In this document: positions 33,785-44,842 of the stretch, one piece after another
How the letters are laid out: each line of letters starts with the position of its first letter
Position numbering within the stretch: the stretch's first letter is position 1
NCBI RefSeq assembly: GCF_025060755.1
Contig: NZ_JANYUY010000017.1
Coordinates: 1-64,000 of the forward strand
Length of the DNA stretch: 64,000 nucleotides
Reading direction: 5' to 3'
DNA from: Paenibacillus doosanensis
Lineage (GTDB): Bacteria > Bacillota > Bacilli > Paenibacillales > NBRC-103111
Notes under the pieces: model-generated
The model's input: only the letters and a program-made list of their open reading frames with translations
Told to the model about the DNA's origin: nothing
Databases searched by the model: none
Program-made: the position numbers and the translations under genes

Positions 33785-36441
33785 GGTTCCAGCTCCTTCT
33801 GCAGGCTGATCTTCATTCTGATCTGAGTGCCCGTCCCCTTGACGCTTTTGAGCTCCAGTCCGTAGCCCTCGCCAAATTCAAGGCTCAGCCTTTCGTGAAC
33901 ATTGGATAACCCGCAATGAATGGACTGCGTTTTATTGTTCATCGTAATCAATGTGCTCGCTAATTGTTCGGTATCCATGCCTTTCCCGTCATCTTCAATT
34001 ATGATGATCAAGTCTTTGTTATCCACGGCGCCGGATATTTTGACGGTTAAGAGCCGATTTTTTTCCATCGCATGATGAATGGCATTTTCCACAAGAGGCT
34101 GAAAAATAAATTTAGGAAGCAGCACTTTATAACAGGCAGCGTCTACATCAACATGAAAAGCCAGCTGTCGCTCAAATCGGATACTTTGGAGCTGCACATA
34201 ATTGTGCACATGCTCCAGCTCCTCTTCCAGCGTAATTAAGTCCCTGGAACCGGATAAACCCGTTTTCAGAAATTTGGCTGTCGCCACAAGCATCATACTC
34301 GCCTCCTCCGGCTTCCCGGTTTTGAGAAGCAGCAAGATGGAGGTGAAAATATTTTGCAGAAAATGCGGCTTGATTTGCGATTGCAGCGCTTTAAACAAGA
34401 GCTTGTTGATGCGTTTTTCCATTTCCAGGTTTTCGTTCTTTTTCGTCATTAACTCCATCGACAACGTTTCCAGCCGGCTTAGCATATGGTTAAAATTGTG
34501 GGCAAGAACAACAAATTCAAAGTCATGCTCGGTTCCGCGCAACCGGATCGATTGGTCATGCGGATAGGCCTCCATCAAATGGATCGCTCGGCGCACCGGA
34601 GCAGTCATCCGTTTCCCCAATAAGGTAGAGGCGATAATAATAATGCATAACATGCAAAACACTTCGAACGAATACAGGAGGATAAAAATGTATTGCTGCT
34701 CTTCCCAAGATGCCGGAGCAAATAAACCTAAATTCCACTTTTCCTGCTCCATGACGATAGGGATTGTGGAAAACAACGTTTTCTGGCCTTTCACGGTTAT
34801 ATATTGATGGTCAATGGGCTCGCCTGTCATATCCGGAATGTGCGCCTCCATGTATTCCATATAAGGATGATCTATGGGTGAGCTGATCGTTTGGAAACGG
34901 CCGCTTCCGCTGTCACGATTCATAAGAATGACGGCCGACATCCTGTTCGTATGCAGCTGATTATCGAGAACGCCGTTGATTCCGAATTCGATATATCCCA
35001 TATATTTAAACAAGTTCGATTTATCGACCGTATTGCCTAAGTATTTGATCTCCTTTTTCATTACCAATAACGGCTGCCTGGGCTCCATCGCCGGTTTATT
35101 TTTCGCATTGGAGAACACAAGCCGGTTATCGGCATCGTAGATGGATATATAACTTAAGCTTTTATCAATGATTCCCTTCCTAATTAAGATGTCCGCAAAT
35201 TCCCGATTTCGTGGCAATGAGTCGCCGTTCTCTTTCATCATTAGTTCTTGAAACTCTCCGTTAAGGGTCAAATACCGCATATAGGAATGGTACGATTGCA
35301 AGTTATTTTCGATGTTTGTGGCAGTCTGCTTGAAAATTCGAATATGATCTTGCCGTGAATTCTCTTCGATCATACGGTCGAATTGATGATATGAAATAAG
35401 GATCATGCACAGAGTAGGAATAATCATCATGGAGAAAAAAAGGAACAGCTTCTTATAGGCGCTGGAGTGCTCTTGATAGGTTGCAATATAGCGGTGGATC
35501 GATTCTCGCTGTTCAAACCCTTTTACCTGCTTCAGCTTGTGAATGAAATCATATACCGGCTTCAATATCCACCCCGTAGCGACATGGGAAATCGCGGCAA
35601 ATACAATGAATATTATCAACCCATAACCGACAAGATTACGCACGATTCGATCGATACTGCGGTCGATTTGACTCATATCCCTCAATAAAATGTATCTGTC
35701 TCCCTGTTTATTCTTTATAGAGACAATCTGATTTTCGAATCGGGATGTGACCATAGCCCCGGAATCGGGTCCCACACTTTCTATAATGTGATTGTTAAAC
35801 AGTTCTTTTATCTTTTGTTGATCTCCATAGATCACCTGATTTTTCGCGTTGAGTTTGATTAATCCGAGATCGCTCTGGTCGATCAGCTTCTGATAATCCA
35901 ATACGGCAATCATATAGGCTCCGTCTTGGAGCGGGGCAATGAATAAATTTTCTTCAAAAAAGTCGCTCTGCCCGTATTTCCAATCTTCCTTCAATTGAGT
36001 CCACAAGTATTCTTGGATCGATTGGCCGGCCGCTCTCTCTTCCATAGTATCTGTATATGAAATCACTTCGTTCGCCAGTGAAGTTCCCATTAATACTTGA
36101 TTTTGATACAAAAAAATGCCCTTGAATTCTTTATTGGAATACAGAAACGTTCTCAGCTCGGAATTGAAGTCAAAGGCCTTTCTTAATAGGGTATTGTCGT
36201 CTTGGATATCGCTGTCAAGCGTAAATTGGAAGTCGTCCATAAACAACTGAAACTTTTCCTTGCTCTTATAAATGGAATCTTCCATCGTTTCAAGGTTGAT
36301 CGACAGTTCGCTTTCATTCGAGAGTTTTACGTTATCGATAATTAAATGCTGGGAAACAAAGTAAATAATCAAGGAGGAAATGACCATGAATGCGAGCAAA
36401 AGTCCTAAAAACATTCCATTTAATTTCATTCTGAATGACAT
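33781..36441 (-). CDS. Double-sensor YesM-type histidine kinase
   Basis: About 886 residues, against about 580-620 for usual YesM kinases. Four transmembrane segments are visible (about 10-30, 269-289, 331-351, 584-608), enclosing two separate extracellular regions of roughly 240 and 230 residues. They are followed by HAMP, then the His_kinase core with H693 (KPHFLQN), an N-box (PLVENAIHH) and HATPase G-boxes (EDDGKGMD, GTGTQIRM). The start at 36441 follows AAGGAGAG. It phosphorylates the YesN-type regulator whose gene overlaps its stop by 4 nt. The extra ectodomain suggests sensing of two ligands or of a ligand plus binding protein. Confidence 0.9.
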   Translation of the reverse strand: MSFRMKLNGMFLGLLLAFMVISSLIIYFVSQHLIIDNVKLSNESELSINLETMEDSIYKSKEKFQLFMDDFQFTLDSDIQDDNTLLRKAFDFNSELRTFLYSNKEFKGIFLYQNQVLMGTSLANEVISYTDTMEERAAGQSIQEYLWTQLKEDWKYGQSDFFEENLFIAPLQDGAYMIAVLDYQKLIDQSDLGLIKLNAKNQVIYGDQQKIKELFNNHIIESVGPDSGAMVTSRFENQIVSIKNKQGDRYILLRDMSQIDRSIDRIVRNLVGYGLIIFIVFAAISHVATGWILKPVYDFIHKLKQVKGFEQRESIHRYIATYQEHSSAYKKLFLFFSMMIIPTLCMILISYHQFDRMIEENSRQDHIRIFKQTATNIENNLQSYHSYMRYLTLNGEFQELMMKENGDSLPRNREFADILIRKGIIDKSLSYISIYDADNRLVFSNAKNKPAMEPRQPLLVMKKEIKYLGNTVDKSNLFKYMGYIEFGINGVLDNQLHTNRMSAVILMNRDSGSGRFQTISSPIDHPYMEYMEAHIPDMTGEPIDHQYITVKGQKTLFSTIPIVMEQEKWNLGLFAPASWEEQQYIFILLYSFEVFCMLCIIIIASTLLGKRMTAPVRRAIHLMEAYPHDQSIRLRGTEHDFEFVVLAHNFNHMLSRLETLSMELMTKKNENLEMEKRINKLLFKALQSQIKPHFLQNIFTSILLLLKTGKPEEASMMLVATAKFLKTGLSGSRDLITLEEELEHVHNYVQLQSIRFERQLAFHVDVDAACYKVLLPKFIFQPLVENAIHHAMEKNRLLTVKISGAVDNKDLIIIIEDDGKGMDTEQLASTLITMNNKTQSIHCGLSNVHERLSLEFGEGYGLELKSVKGTGTQIRMKISLQKELEP

Positions 36442-36631
36442 TGTAAGCGTTCTCTCCTTGTTGCATGATTGTGCCGGAGCCAGAGCTCCTCCTCTTGTTA
36501 ACGCATACATTTTATTCTATAATACTTTTAAAATAACATGGGCGTTATGTAAAATGAATGTCCAAATCGTCGTAATACTTGTATAAATGCCGTTTTCTAT
36601 CATAATTCCTGCACTTATAGAGAGGATGCCT

Positions 36632-37372
36632 ATGAAATCCCAAGTGCTCTCCGTCGGCTTCGGCTCGAAGCTATCCCCGTCTAAGGTGCTGCCGCATACG
36701 CATGATTATTGGCAGCTTGAGATTGCAACAGAAGGAGTCATTACATGCAATTTGCTCGGTGAGATGCGATCTCTGGAGATTGGCGATATGCTCCTGGTTC
36801 CCCCAGGCGTAGAGCATGGATTTGGGTACAATGAGCCGCCTGTCGCCTGGATATCGATCAAATTTGAGCGCGAAACAGGCGATCTTCCCTATTGGACCGG
36901 GATTATTCACAGCAATATGATTACGAGGAAGCTCATCTCCGCGTTCAAGACGGCCATTCATGCATCGCCTTACATGCAATACGAAAAAGTATTTGTGGGC
37001 GGCTTTCTTGAAACGATACTTCATTACGTTCACTCCGGCGAATTCCGGGAAATTAACGATTCGTCCGAGTTGTTAGTCAAGCGAATGATGGACAGCATAT
37101 ATAAACGAAACGGAAAATCGATGACGATCTACGAACTTGCTGAAGAATTGTCGTATTCACGCAGTCACTTATCGAAGAAGTTCAAGGAGAATACCGGTGA
37201 AAGCTTGAAATCGTTTATCGATCATATTCGGATTCAGAAGATAGAGGAATTGCTTCGCTATAGAGAACAAAGCATTTCCGAAATCGCTGCGGACCTCGGG
37301 TTTCATGATGTATTTTCGTTTTCGAAATTTTTCAAAAAACATACGGGCAAAAGCCCGCGGCAATATAAGTAA
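36632..37372 (+). CDS. AraC-family regulator with cupin sensor
   Basis: About 246 residues: an N-terminal cupin-like sugar-sensing domain (LPHTHDYWQLEIATEG … GDMLLVPPGVEHGF, about 20-75) and a C-terminal AraC DNA-binding domain (IYELAEELSYSRSHLSKKFKENTGES … ISEIAADLGFHDVFSFSKFFKKHTGKSPRQYK). The start at 36632 follows AGAGAGG. It is divergent from the double-sensor kinase gene of cassette 1, so it probably adds a second layer of control on sugar use there. It converges on the phosphotransferase gene across a strong hairpin. Confidence 0.88.
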   Translation: MKSQVLSVGFGSKLSPSKVLPHTHDYWQLEIATEGVITCNLLGEMRSLEIGDMLLVPPGVEHGFGYNEPPVAWISIKFERETGDLPYWTGIIHSNMITRKLISAFKTAIHASPYMQYEKVFVGGFLETILHYVHSGEFREINDSSELLVKRMMDSIYKRNGKSMTIYELAEELSYSRSHLSKKFKENTGESLKSFIDHIRIQKIEELLRYREQSISEIAADLGFHDVFSFSKFFKKHTGKSPRQYK

Positions 37373-37412
37373 GAAGGACTTTGTGTCGCTTATTGGCGAA
37401 ACAAAGTCCTTC
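37373..37412. terminator. Bidirectional terminator between araC-type and rph-type genes
   Basis: Stem GAAGGACTTTGT / ACAAAGTCCTTC (12 bp) around a 16-nt loop. It is placed directly after the AraC stop and 15 nt beyond the phosphotransferase stop. Confidence 0.75.
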
Positions 37413-37427
37413 CGATGTTTATCCAGG

Positions 37428-40034
<2,607 letters not shown>

Positions 40035-40059
40035 CTAACCATTCATTTGAGAAAAACAT

Positions 40060-40089
40060 TTGACAAGAGCTTGACTGGTATGCTACAAT
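40060..40089 (+). promoter_or_regulatory. Plus-strand sigma-A promoter with no protein gene
   Basis: TTGACA (40060-40065), an 18-bp spacer and TACAAT (40084-40089), inside the palindrome ACAATTAAATTGT. It points away from the phosphotransferase gene into a region with no ORF. Confidence 0.6.
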
Positions 40090-40095
40090 TAAATT

Positions 40096-40207
40096 GTAAG
40101 ATAGATTATTTATGTCCACATAAAATAAAAAGTCGTAAATTGATTATAGCACTGTGCCTGCTCATATGCAATATAAAGAACCTGATTCAATTGAATCAGG
40201 CTTTTTT
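40096..40207 (+). ncRNA. Candidate small RNA divergent from rph
   Basis: About 112 nt lie between a good plus-strand promoter and a strong intrinsic terminator. No reading frame longer than a few codons is present (ATG TCC ACA then stop). It could be a small regulatory RNA. Alternatively, the hairpin may serve the convergent nucleotidyltransferase gene and the promoter may be incidental. Confidence 0.35.
40181..40207 (+). terminator. Terminator upstream of the rph region
   Basis: The palindrome CCTGATTCAATTGAATCAGG folds to a stem followed by CTTTTTTG on the plus strand. On the minus strand it lies 30 nt after the nucleotidyltransferase stop, with a weaker T-tract (TTCTTTAT). Confidence 0.75.
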
Positions 40208-40236
40208 GATTGTATTCGAGCTTCTTGGATCAGCAT

Positions 40237-40839
40237 TTACAAAAAACGGACCCAATCATGACCTTGCGGGAACTGCCGGAGTAAAGAAGATTTCAGCCAT
40301 ACTTTTTCTTGTTCCCGAAGCGACGGCAGCATCGTTTGAAAATCACGGTAATCTTTCTCCCTTACTTTCGAACTGCCTGCTTTATGCAGAAGCTGGATTT
40401 CGGGTCTCAAATAAGGTATGCCTTCTTCCGTTTTCAAAATAATGTCCGCTACCGGCCTTCGAATGGATCTGTCTCTCTTATAAGTCCAATAGGGTTCTTC
40501 GGTATCAATGATCATCAGCTGAAAAGCCCAAGGCGACTCGTCGCTCTTACTAATCCATACGTCATTCGTCGAGTTCAAATACTCCCCGTCTTCCCACAAA
40601 CTCAGCTTGCCGTCCTCGGCCCTGTATAATATCCAATCCTCTTTTAAATACCGATAAGCGGTGAACTGCTCTTCACGGGTAATAATAACGTCAACATCGC
40701 TATGCTCCCTAGTTTGTTTGCGCAGATGCAAGTCCAAGGCCCAGCCCCCGGCAATACACCAACGTATCGGAATAGCCGAAAAAATTTCATTGATTTCCTT
40801 AACACTAAGCGGCATCCAATTGCTTATATCCGTCCTCAA
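40237..40839 (-). CDS. Aminoglycoside/lincosamide nucleotidyltransferase-like protein
   Basis: A 200-residue protein of the minimal nucleotidyltransferase fold. GGWALD at 31-36 and HSDVDV at 46-51 provide the G-G-W and D-x-D motifs found in ANT(2'')/LinB-type adenylyltransferases, and EIQLLHKAG near 147 fits their helical half. These enzymes transfer AMP to antibiotics, but many homologues have unknown substrates. It starts at TTG (40839), preceded by AAGGAGGG. It lies 215 nt upstream of, and in the same direction as, the rifamycin phosphotransferase gene, with a hairpin between. Confidence 0.78.
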   Translation of the reverse strand: MRTDISNWMPLSVKEINEIFSAIPIRWCIAGGWALDLHLRKQTREHSDVDVIITREEQFTAYRYLKEDWILYRAEDGKLSLWEDGEYLNSTNDVWISKSDESPWAFQLMIIDTEEPYWTYKRDRSIRRPVADIILKTEEGIPYLRPEIQLLHKAGSSKVREKDYRDFQTMLPSLREQEKVWLKSSLLRQFPQGHDWVRFL

Positions 40840-40942
40840 ACCGGTCCCTCCTTAACAGCCTCGAATTGATTGTTTGCTCCGTATGTAATAACATACAAGA
40901 ATTATCTTCGAAAGTATAGGCTGATAATGGAGCCTTACGGGT

Positions 40943-42874
40943 CTACGGAAACGGATGCGGATAAGGATTCAGCTCCTCCGGCGACAGCTTGTGATCGGTA
41001 TATCCGAGCTGCATCGGCACTTCCAACACTCTGTTCAAACCTGCCAAGCGGGTAAGCGTATGTCCGAACGTCATCGGCAGCATTCCCGGTATCAGCACTT
41101 TGAAGCAGTACAGCTCGTTGCGGAGCGTCTCGCTCGTTGACTGGTCGACGACAACGACGTCCAACTGCAAGCCGCGAAATACCTCAAGAACCTGCTTCAG
41201 ATCATCCGTTAAATCGTCATTAGCCGCTGCAGGGCCGAATTCTTCGCCGAATGTCCGCAGAGGACGCCGTTCATCCAGCAAAAATCCTAGCCGCTCCTCC
41301 GCTTCCGGCAAACTATACAGTATGGAATGATCCTCCATATATTCCACCAGGAATGAATCATGGAACATCGCTTCGGCATCATCTCGGCGTTCGTTCCAGC
41401 TTGCCTCCACTCTGGTGATCGTTCCAGCCAGCTCATACACGGCGCTCTTGGCTGCACGGATAGGGTCCAGATGGGCTCCTGCGGCGCAAACAAGGTTCAA
41501 TGACTGATTCGCTCCCCCCTTCGCTATAGCCCAGATGCTTGGAATGCCGTTTTCCATCGTCGTATTGTACAACAGCACTTCATATCCCGTTACGGCTCTT
41601 ACGCGTTCGATCATCGTCACCAGTTCTTTGTCGCCCGACGAACGATAATCGAGCCGTGGAACGGGCAGCTTGGCGTACCAGGTCATCAAGAACGAATCGC
41701 GCTCAACGATTTCCAAAATGCCGTGCAAGATGGCTTCTTCCCGGCTCCCGCCTAACGCGCAGCCGTTAGAGGTCTCATAGACAAAACCGCCTCCATAGCC
41801 CAGGCTGTAATAAGCCAGCAGCTCGGGAACCAAAATCGGCCGTTCCTGCAGTAACGAGTATCCCCAAACCCATGAAATATCGGCATCGGGATCGAACCGC
41901 AGATAGGGAAAATCCGGCCGTTCCATGTGCTCCTGCGCATGGAGCCCCACCTTCAACGGATCGATGGCATCATCCTTCAAGTTAACGAAGCTGTCATACA
42001 CAACCGTTCGTTTTCCTCTGGGGGCGATCCCGCAATATCTCTCCAATCCTTCGAGGATGGCTGCCAGCTCGCTGTCTGCAAACGAATGCGAATGACCTCC
42101 CGTCAATTCATTGGCCATAGGCAAAGGAAGATTCACAACCGCGCATGCAAAAGTGGACAGGAAGCTAAACTCCCTGCCGTTGAAGAGCCCGGTCCGGCTG
42201 TCCCAATAATCCTTAACCAGAACCTTCTGCAAATCGCTCATCGAGCGGCTGCGGTAAGTATCCCTGCTGAGCTTTTTGCAAGATCCAAGCGTTAGCTGAG
42301 CTGCTTCCTTCGAATCCTCCGGACATTGGCCGCAAACAGGACATGATGCGTCCGGCAAAATGTAGTGAATTGTCGTATTCAGATCCATCAGGTTAACCAG
42401 ATAGATGCGGTTTTCCGAATGCGGTTTATCTCCTTGAAGCGCTTTAGCCGCTTCTGCAGAAACTATAGACGCCAGATGCCGCAATGCGAAAGGAGATACC
42501 TCCGGAACCGGTATAGGGAGAGAATCGGAGGAGGTGAGTCTCATGAGCAGGTCGCCTATATCCTCCTTGCTGTTCCTTGCCATGGAGTACCTGTTTTCCG
42601 CGCATTGCGAACAGCCCGCCGTCCCGGGACGGACTAGCGGCCCCACCACTCCTTCTCCATCGGATTCATAACAGCGCAGCCAAGGGATGCCGAGCGGCTG
42701 CAGTATCTCTTCTGCCTGGAGATGAACGGAGGTGTTCCCGCTCAGCACCAATACCAGCCTCGCAGGCGGCAAATCCTCGCCGAAAGCGGATCTGCGCACT
42801 ATCGGGAATTCCGACAAATACTTGCACACCGTATCCGCCAACGGCCCCTCTCCGATAATAACGACGGTATTCAT
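40943..42874 (-). CDS. E1-like/YcaO azoline cyclodehydratase fusion
   Basis: A 643-residue two-part enzyme that, in thiazole/oxazole-modified peptide (TOMM) pathways, binds a leader peptide and cyclises Cys/Ser/Thr with ATP. The N-terminal part (about 1-190) is an E1-like docking domain with zinc CxxC pairs at 88/91 and 178/181. The C-terminal part is a YcaO domain with the ATP-site helix ELAAILEGLERYCG (about 269-281) and GILEIVERDSFLMTWY further on. The chain ends NPYPHPFP, the proline-rich C-terminal tail typical of azoline-forming YcaO enzymes. It overlaps the upstream maturation gene by ATGA. No dehydrogenase or obvious precursor gene is adjacent. Confidence 0.85.
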   Translation of the reverse strand: MNTVVIIGEGPLADTVCKYLSEFPIVRRSAFGEDLPPARLVLVLSGNTSVHLQAEEILQPLGIPWLRCYESDGEGVVGPLVRPGTAGCSQCAENRYSMARNSKEDIGDLLMRLTSSDSLPIPVPEVSPFALRHLASIVSAEAAKALQGDKPHSENRIYLVNLMDLNTTIHYILPDASCPVCGQCPEDSKEAAQLTLGSCKKLSRDTYRSRSMSDLQKVLVKDYWDSRTGLFNGREFSFLSTFACAVVNLPLPMANELTGGHSHSFADSELAAILEGLERYCGIAPRGKRTVVYDSFVNLKDDAIDPLKVGLHAQEHMERPDFPYLRFDPDADISWVWGYSLLQERPILVPELLAYYSLGYGGGFVYETSNGCALGGSREEAILHGILEIVERDSFLMTWYAKLPVPRLDYRSSGDKELVTMIERVRAVTGYEVLLYNTTMENGIPSIWAIAKGGANQSLNLVCAAGAHLDPIRAAKSAVYELAGTITRVEASWNERRDDAEAMFHDSFLVEYMEDHSILYSLPEAEERLGFLLDERRPLRTFGEEFGPAAANDDLTDDLKQVLEVFRGLQLDVVVVDQSTSETLRNELYCFKVLIPGMLPMTFGHTLTRLAGLNRVLEVPMQLGYTDHKLSPEELNPYPHPFP

Positions 42875-44406
42875 AGGGATTCCTCCTCACCGAGCAGTAC
42901 GCCAACGACTTCAAGCAGCCCTTCTTTCATAAAAGGCTCGCACCGCATGTCGAACACCTCCAGCCGTTTATGATGCTGCTTCAAGGTCTTTAGCGCTGAA
43001 AGCATTCTAGCGGCGTGACCGATGGAGGCTGCAGGAAAAACGGCGATGCGCTGCGGCTTATCGTCGCTCCAAGCAACGGAACGAACCGCGGCGCTTTCCG
43101 TTTTCATCAATGCATGTTGCAGCGATCGGCGAAGCGCCAAGGTTATGTCAAGGCCTACTGCGCCATACCAGGATTGATCCGAGAGGACCCATACGACCGG
43201 AAACCCGAGCAACGGCTCTTCGGATGCTACGAGAATCTCGCCCTCCTGAATATTCAGAGCTTGCAAATAATACCGGCAGTGAGTATCTTCGATTCGGCCA
43301 ATTTCCATGCGGGTGAGGACCCTCTCATGATGAAGGGTCCGTCTTTCCAGCTCTTGGGTCAAACAAGCGACCAGCCCGCGCCCGACCGCTTCGGCGAACG
43401 TGAGTCCTGCTCCGATGCCGATGTCCTCCTGGCTCGAGGATAGCCGAGGTATCCATAGCGGGGTCATGCGAGCGGCATAGGCTTCCACTCCTGCAAGCCC
43501 GGACTCCCGCCGGGCCTCTACATGCGTTAAAGCGCTGCAGACGATGGCCGGCAAAAGCTGCGCAAAGCCTTCGGATAGCGGGTCAACGGGCTGCACGAGA
43601 CATTGCGCCAGCGGAAGCTGCTTCAACGCACCTTCCTCCCAAACATGGAAAATACCCGACACCTTGGAGGTCAGCCCTTCAAACCAAGAAAACCATTGCT
43701 CCACATCCGGTTCCTGATCCGATTCGAGATTTCGCTCCAGCTCCGTCGTCATGACGACCGCCTTGCGAGCCGATAAGGAAGGATGCGGGAGAACCTGATG
43801 CCAGCTTCCCTCCAGCGTGAGCGGATTCAAGATATAACAATGATTATTGCGATTCGGCTCGCCCTCTCCGGCAAGCCGTTTATGGTATTCATATACGACA
43901 AGATTGGATAAGAGGGTTGCGGTCGTCCTATATAAAGGATACGTTTCCCATCCAGGAGGGAATACGGACGCGTGAATGCGCCGCCATGCACTCTGCCCGC
44001 CCCCCTCTCCGTCCGGATGAAGCAGCGGCCCGGCCATGCCTATTCCTCGCAGATTCGTTGCAGGAAGGAGCGGTTTCTTTTCTGCCGTGCAGGCGGTCTG
44101 AAGCTTTTCAAGCTCCTCCAGGTCGTTGTGCTCAGCAGCATACAAAATAAACGAAAACGGCCTGATCGCCGCGGCCCAATTCACTTCGACTCCCTCCGCT
44201 TCGGCTAGAATAATATTCGGAGATGTTTCCGGATTGCCCGTAAGCGCCTGTTCCGAGGCTTCCTTAAGCTGCTCCGCTTCGGCTCGCGGCATGTTGACTG
44301 CCAACACGGATAGCTTCGATAAACGCGATTCATACCATGCTTTAACCAGCTCGATCAAGATGGTTCCTGAACCGACTGCCAGTACCCCTTCACCTTGAGA
44401 AGACAT
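42871..44406 (-). CDS. TOMM bacteriocin maturation protein (ocin_ThiF-like)
   Basis: About 511 residues. An N-terminal dinucleotide-fold-like region (VLAVGSGTILIELVKAWYESRLSKLSVLAVN) is followed by a long middle and a C-terminal part resembling a degenerate YcaO/SagC-type helix (GLTFAEAVGRGLVACLTQELERR, about 345-367; ALRRSLQHALMKTES). It best fits the family annotated as putative thiazole-containing bacteriocin maturation proteins found beside YcaO enzymes in Bacillus heterocycloanthracin-type clusters. It lacks the zinc cysteines seen in its partner. The start at 44406 follows GGAGGT. The direct overlap with the cyclodehydratase argues for a two-protein complex. Its precise role is not established. 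Confidence 0.65.
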   Translation of the reverse strand: MSSQGEGVLAVGSGTILIELVKAWYESRLSKLSVLAVNMPRAEAEQLKEASEQALTGNPETSPNIILAEAEGVEVNWAAAIRPFSFILYAAEHNDLEELEKLQTACTAEKKPLLPATNLRGIGMAGPLLHPDGEGGGQSAWRRIHASVFPPGWETYPLYRTTATLLSNLVVYEYHKRLAGEGEPNRNNHCYILNPLTLEGSWHQVLPHPSLSARKAVVMTTELERNLESDQEPDVEQWFSWFEGLTSKVSGIFHVWEEGALKQLPLAQCLVQPVDPLSEGFAQLLPAIVCSALTHVEARRESGLAGVEAYAARMTPLWIPRLSSSQEDIGIGAGLTFAEAVGRGLVACLTQELERRTLHHERVLTRMEIGRIEDTHCRYYLQALNIQEGEILVASEEPLLGFPVVWVLSDQSWYGAVGLDITLALRRSLQHALMKTESAAVRSVAWSDDKPQRIAVFPAASIGHAARMLSALKTLKQHHKRLEVFDMRCEPFMKEGLLEVVGVLLGEEESL

Positions 44407-44641
44407 TAGTCTACCTCCATCCATGACATTACACGGTTCGAGAACCCGGTCATACCGTTATCCGCAAACCCAAAATCTACTGTAAAAATATGTCGGAATC
44501 CTTATTTTTATTACGTAACCAAAGCAAGGCAGCGTTAAATTCTTCGGCAGCAAGTCCGTGAAAGGTTGGGGGGCAATTAAACTTAACGCTCTAATATTTA
44601 AACAATTTTCCGTTTTGCCCAGTCCATGAGCGGCACAAACA

Positions 44642-44650
44642 CATACAATA
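44642..44650 (+). promoter_or_regulatory. Possible sporulation-sigma -10 element of the micropeptide gene
   Basis: CATACAATA matches the -10 pattern CATAnnnTA of SigK and the CATACA-T of SigE. It lies 30 nt before the start codon. I cannot confirm a matching -35. The remainder of 44407-44640 has no recognised feature on either strand. Confidence 0.35.
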
Positions 44651-44679
44651 CCTTAGAACTCGGGAGGGAGGAAGTCGCA

Positions 44680-44793
44680 ATGGGATTGGGAGTAGCAGGT
44701 AGCTGCAGTTGTGGAGGTTTGTTTACTTCTACGGGTGTGATTCTCGTACTTTTCATTCTGCTCGTCATTGTTTCTCGTGGATTTCTCTACTAA
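44680..44793 (+). CDS. YjcZ-like tiny membrane protein (37 aa)
   Basis: ATG at 44680, preceded by GGGAGGGAGGAAG, opens a 37-codon frame ending TAA. The peptide begins MGLGVAGSCSCGGLF, continues with a hydrophobic helix (GVILVLFILLVIV, about 19-31) and ends SRGFLY. This is the pattern of YjcZ-family sporulation micropeptides: a glycine-rich head plus one transmembrane segment. It is divergent from the TOMM-type operon, has two cysteines and is followed by its own terminator. It could be only a neighbour, or the modified substrate; the sequence does not decide. Confidence 0.75.
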   Translation: MGLGVAGSCSCGGLFTSTGVILVLFILLVIVSRGFLY

Positions 44794-44805
44794 GTAGGTA
44801 AGCAT

Positions 44806-44842
44806 AAACGCCCGACTATTCAAATAGTCCGGGCGTTTTTTT
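44806..44842 (+). terminator. Terminator of the YjcZ-like gene
   Basis: Stem AAACGCCCG-ACTATT / AATAGT-CGGGCGTTT, followed by TTTTTTTT. It also abuts the stop of the convergent methyltransferase gene. Confidence 0.85.

Noticed and set aside
40943..42874. Considered YcaO linked to ribosomal protein modification rather than peptide cyclisation
   Set aside because: The fused E1-like zinc domain and proline-rich C-terminus fit azoline-forming enzymes; the S12 methylthiolation-type YcaO lacks these.
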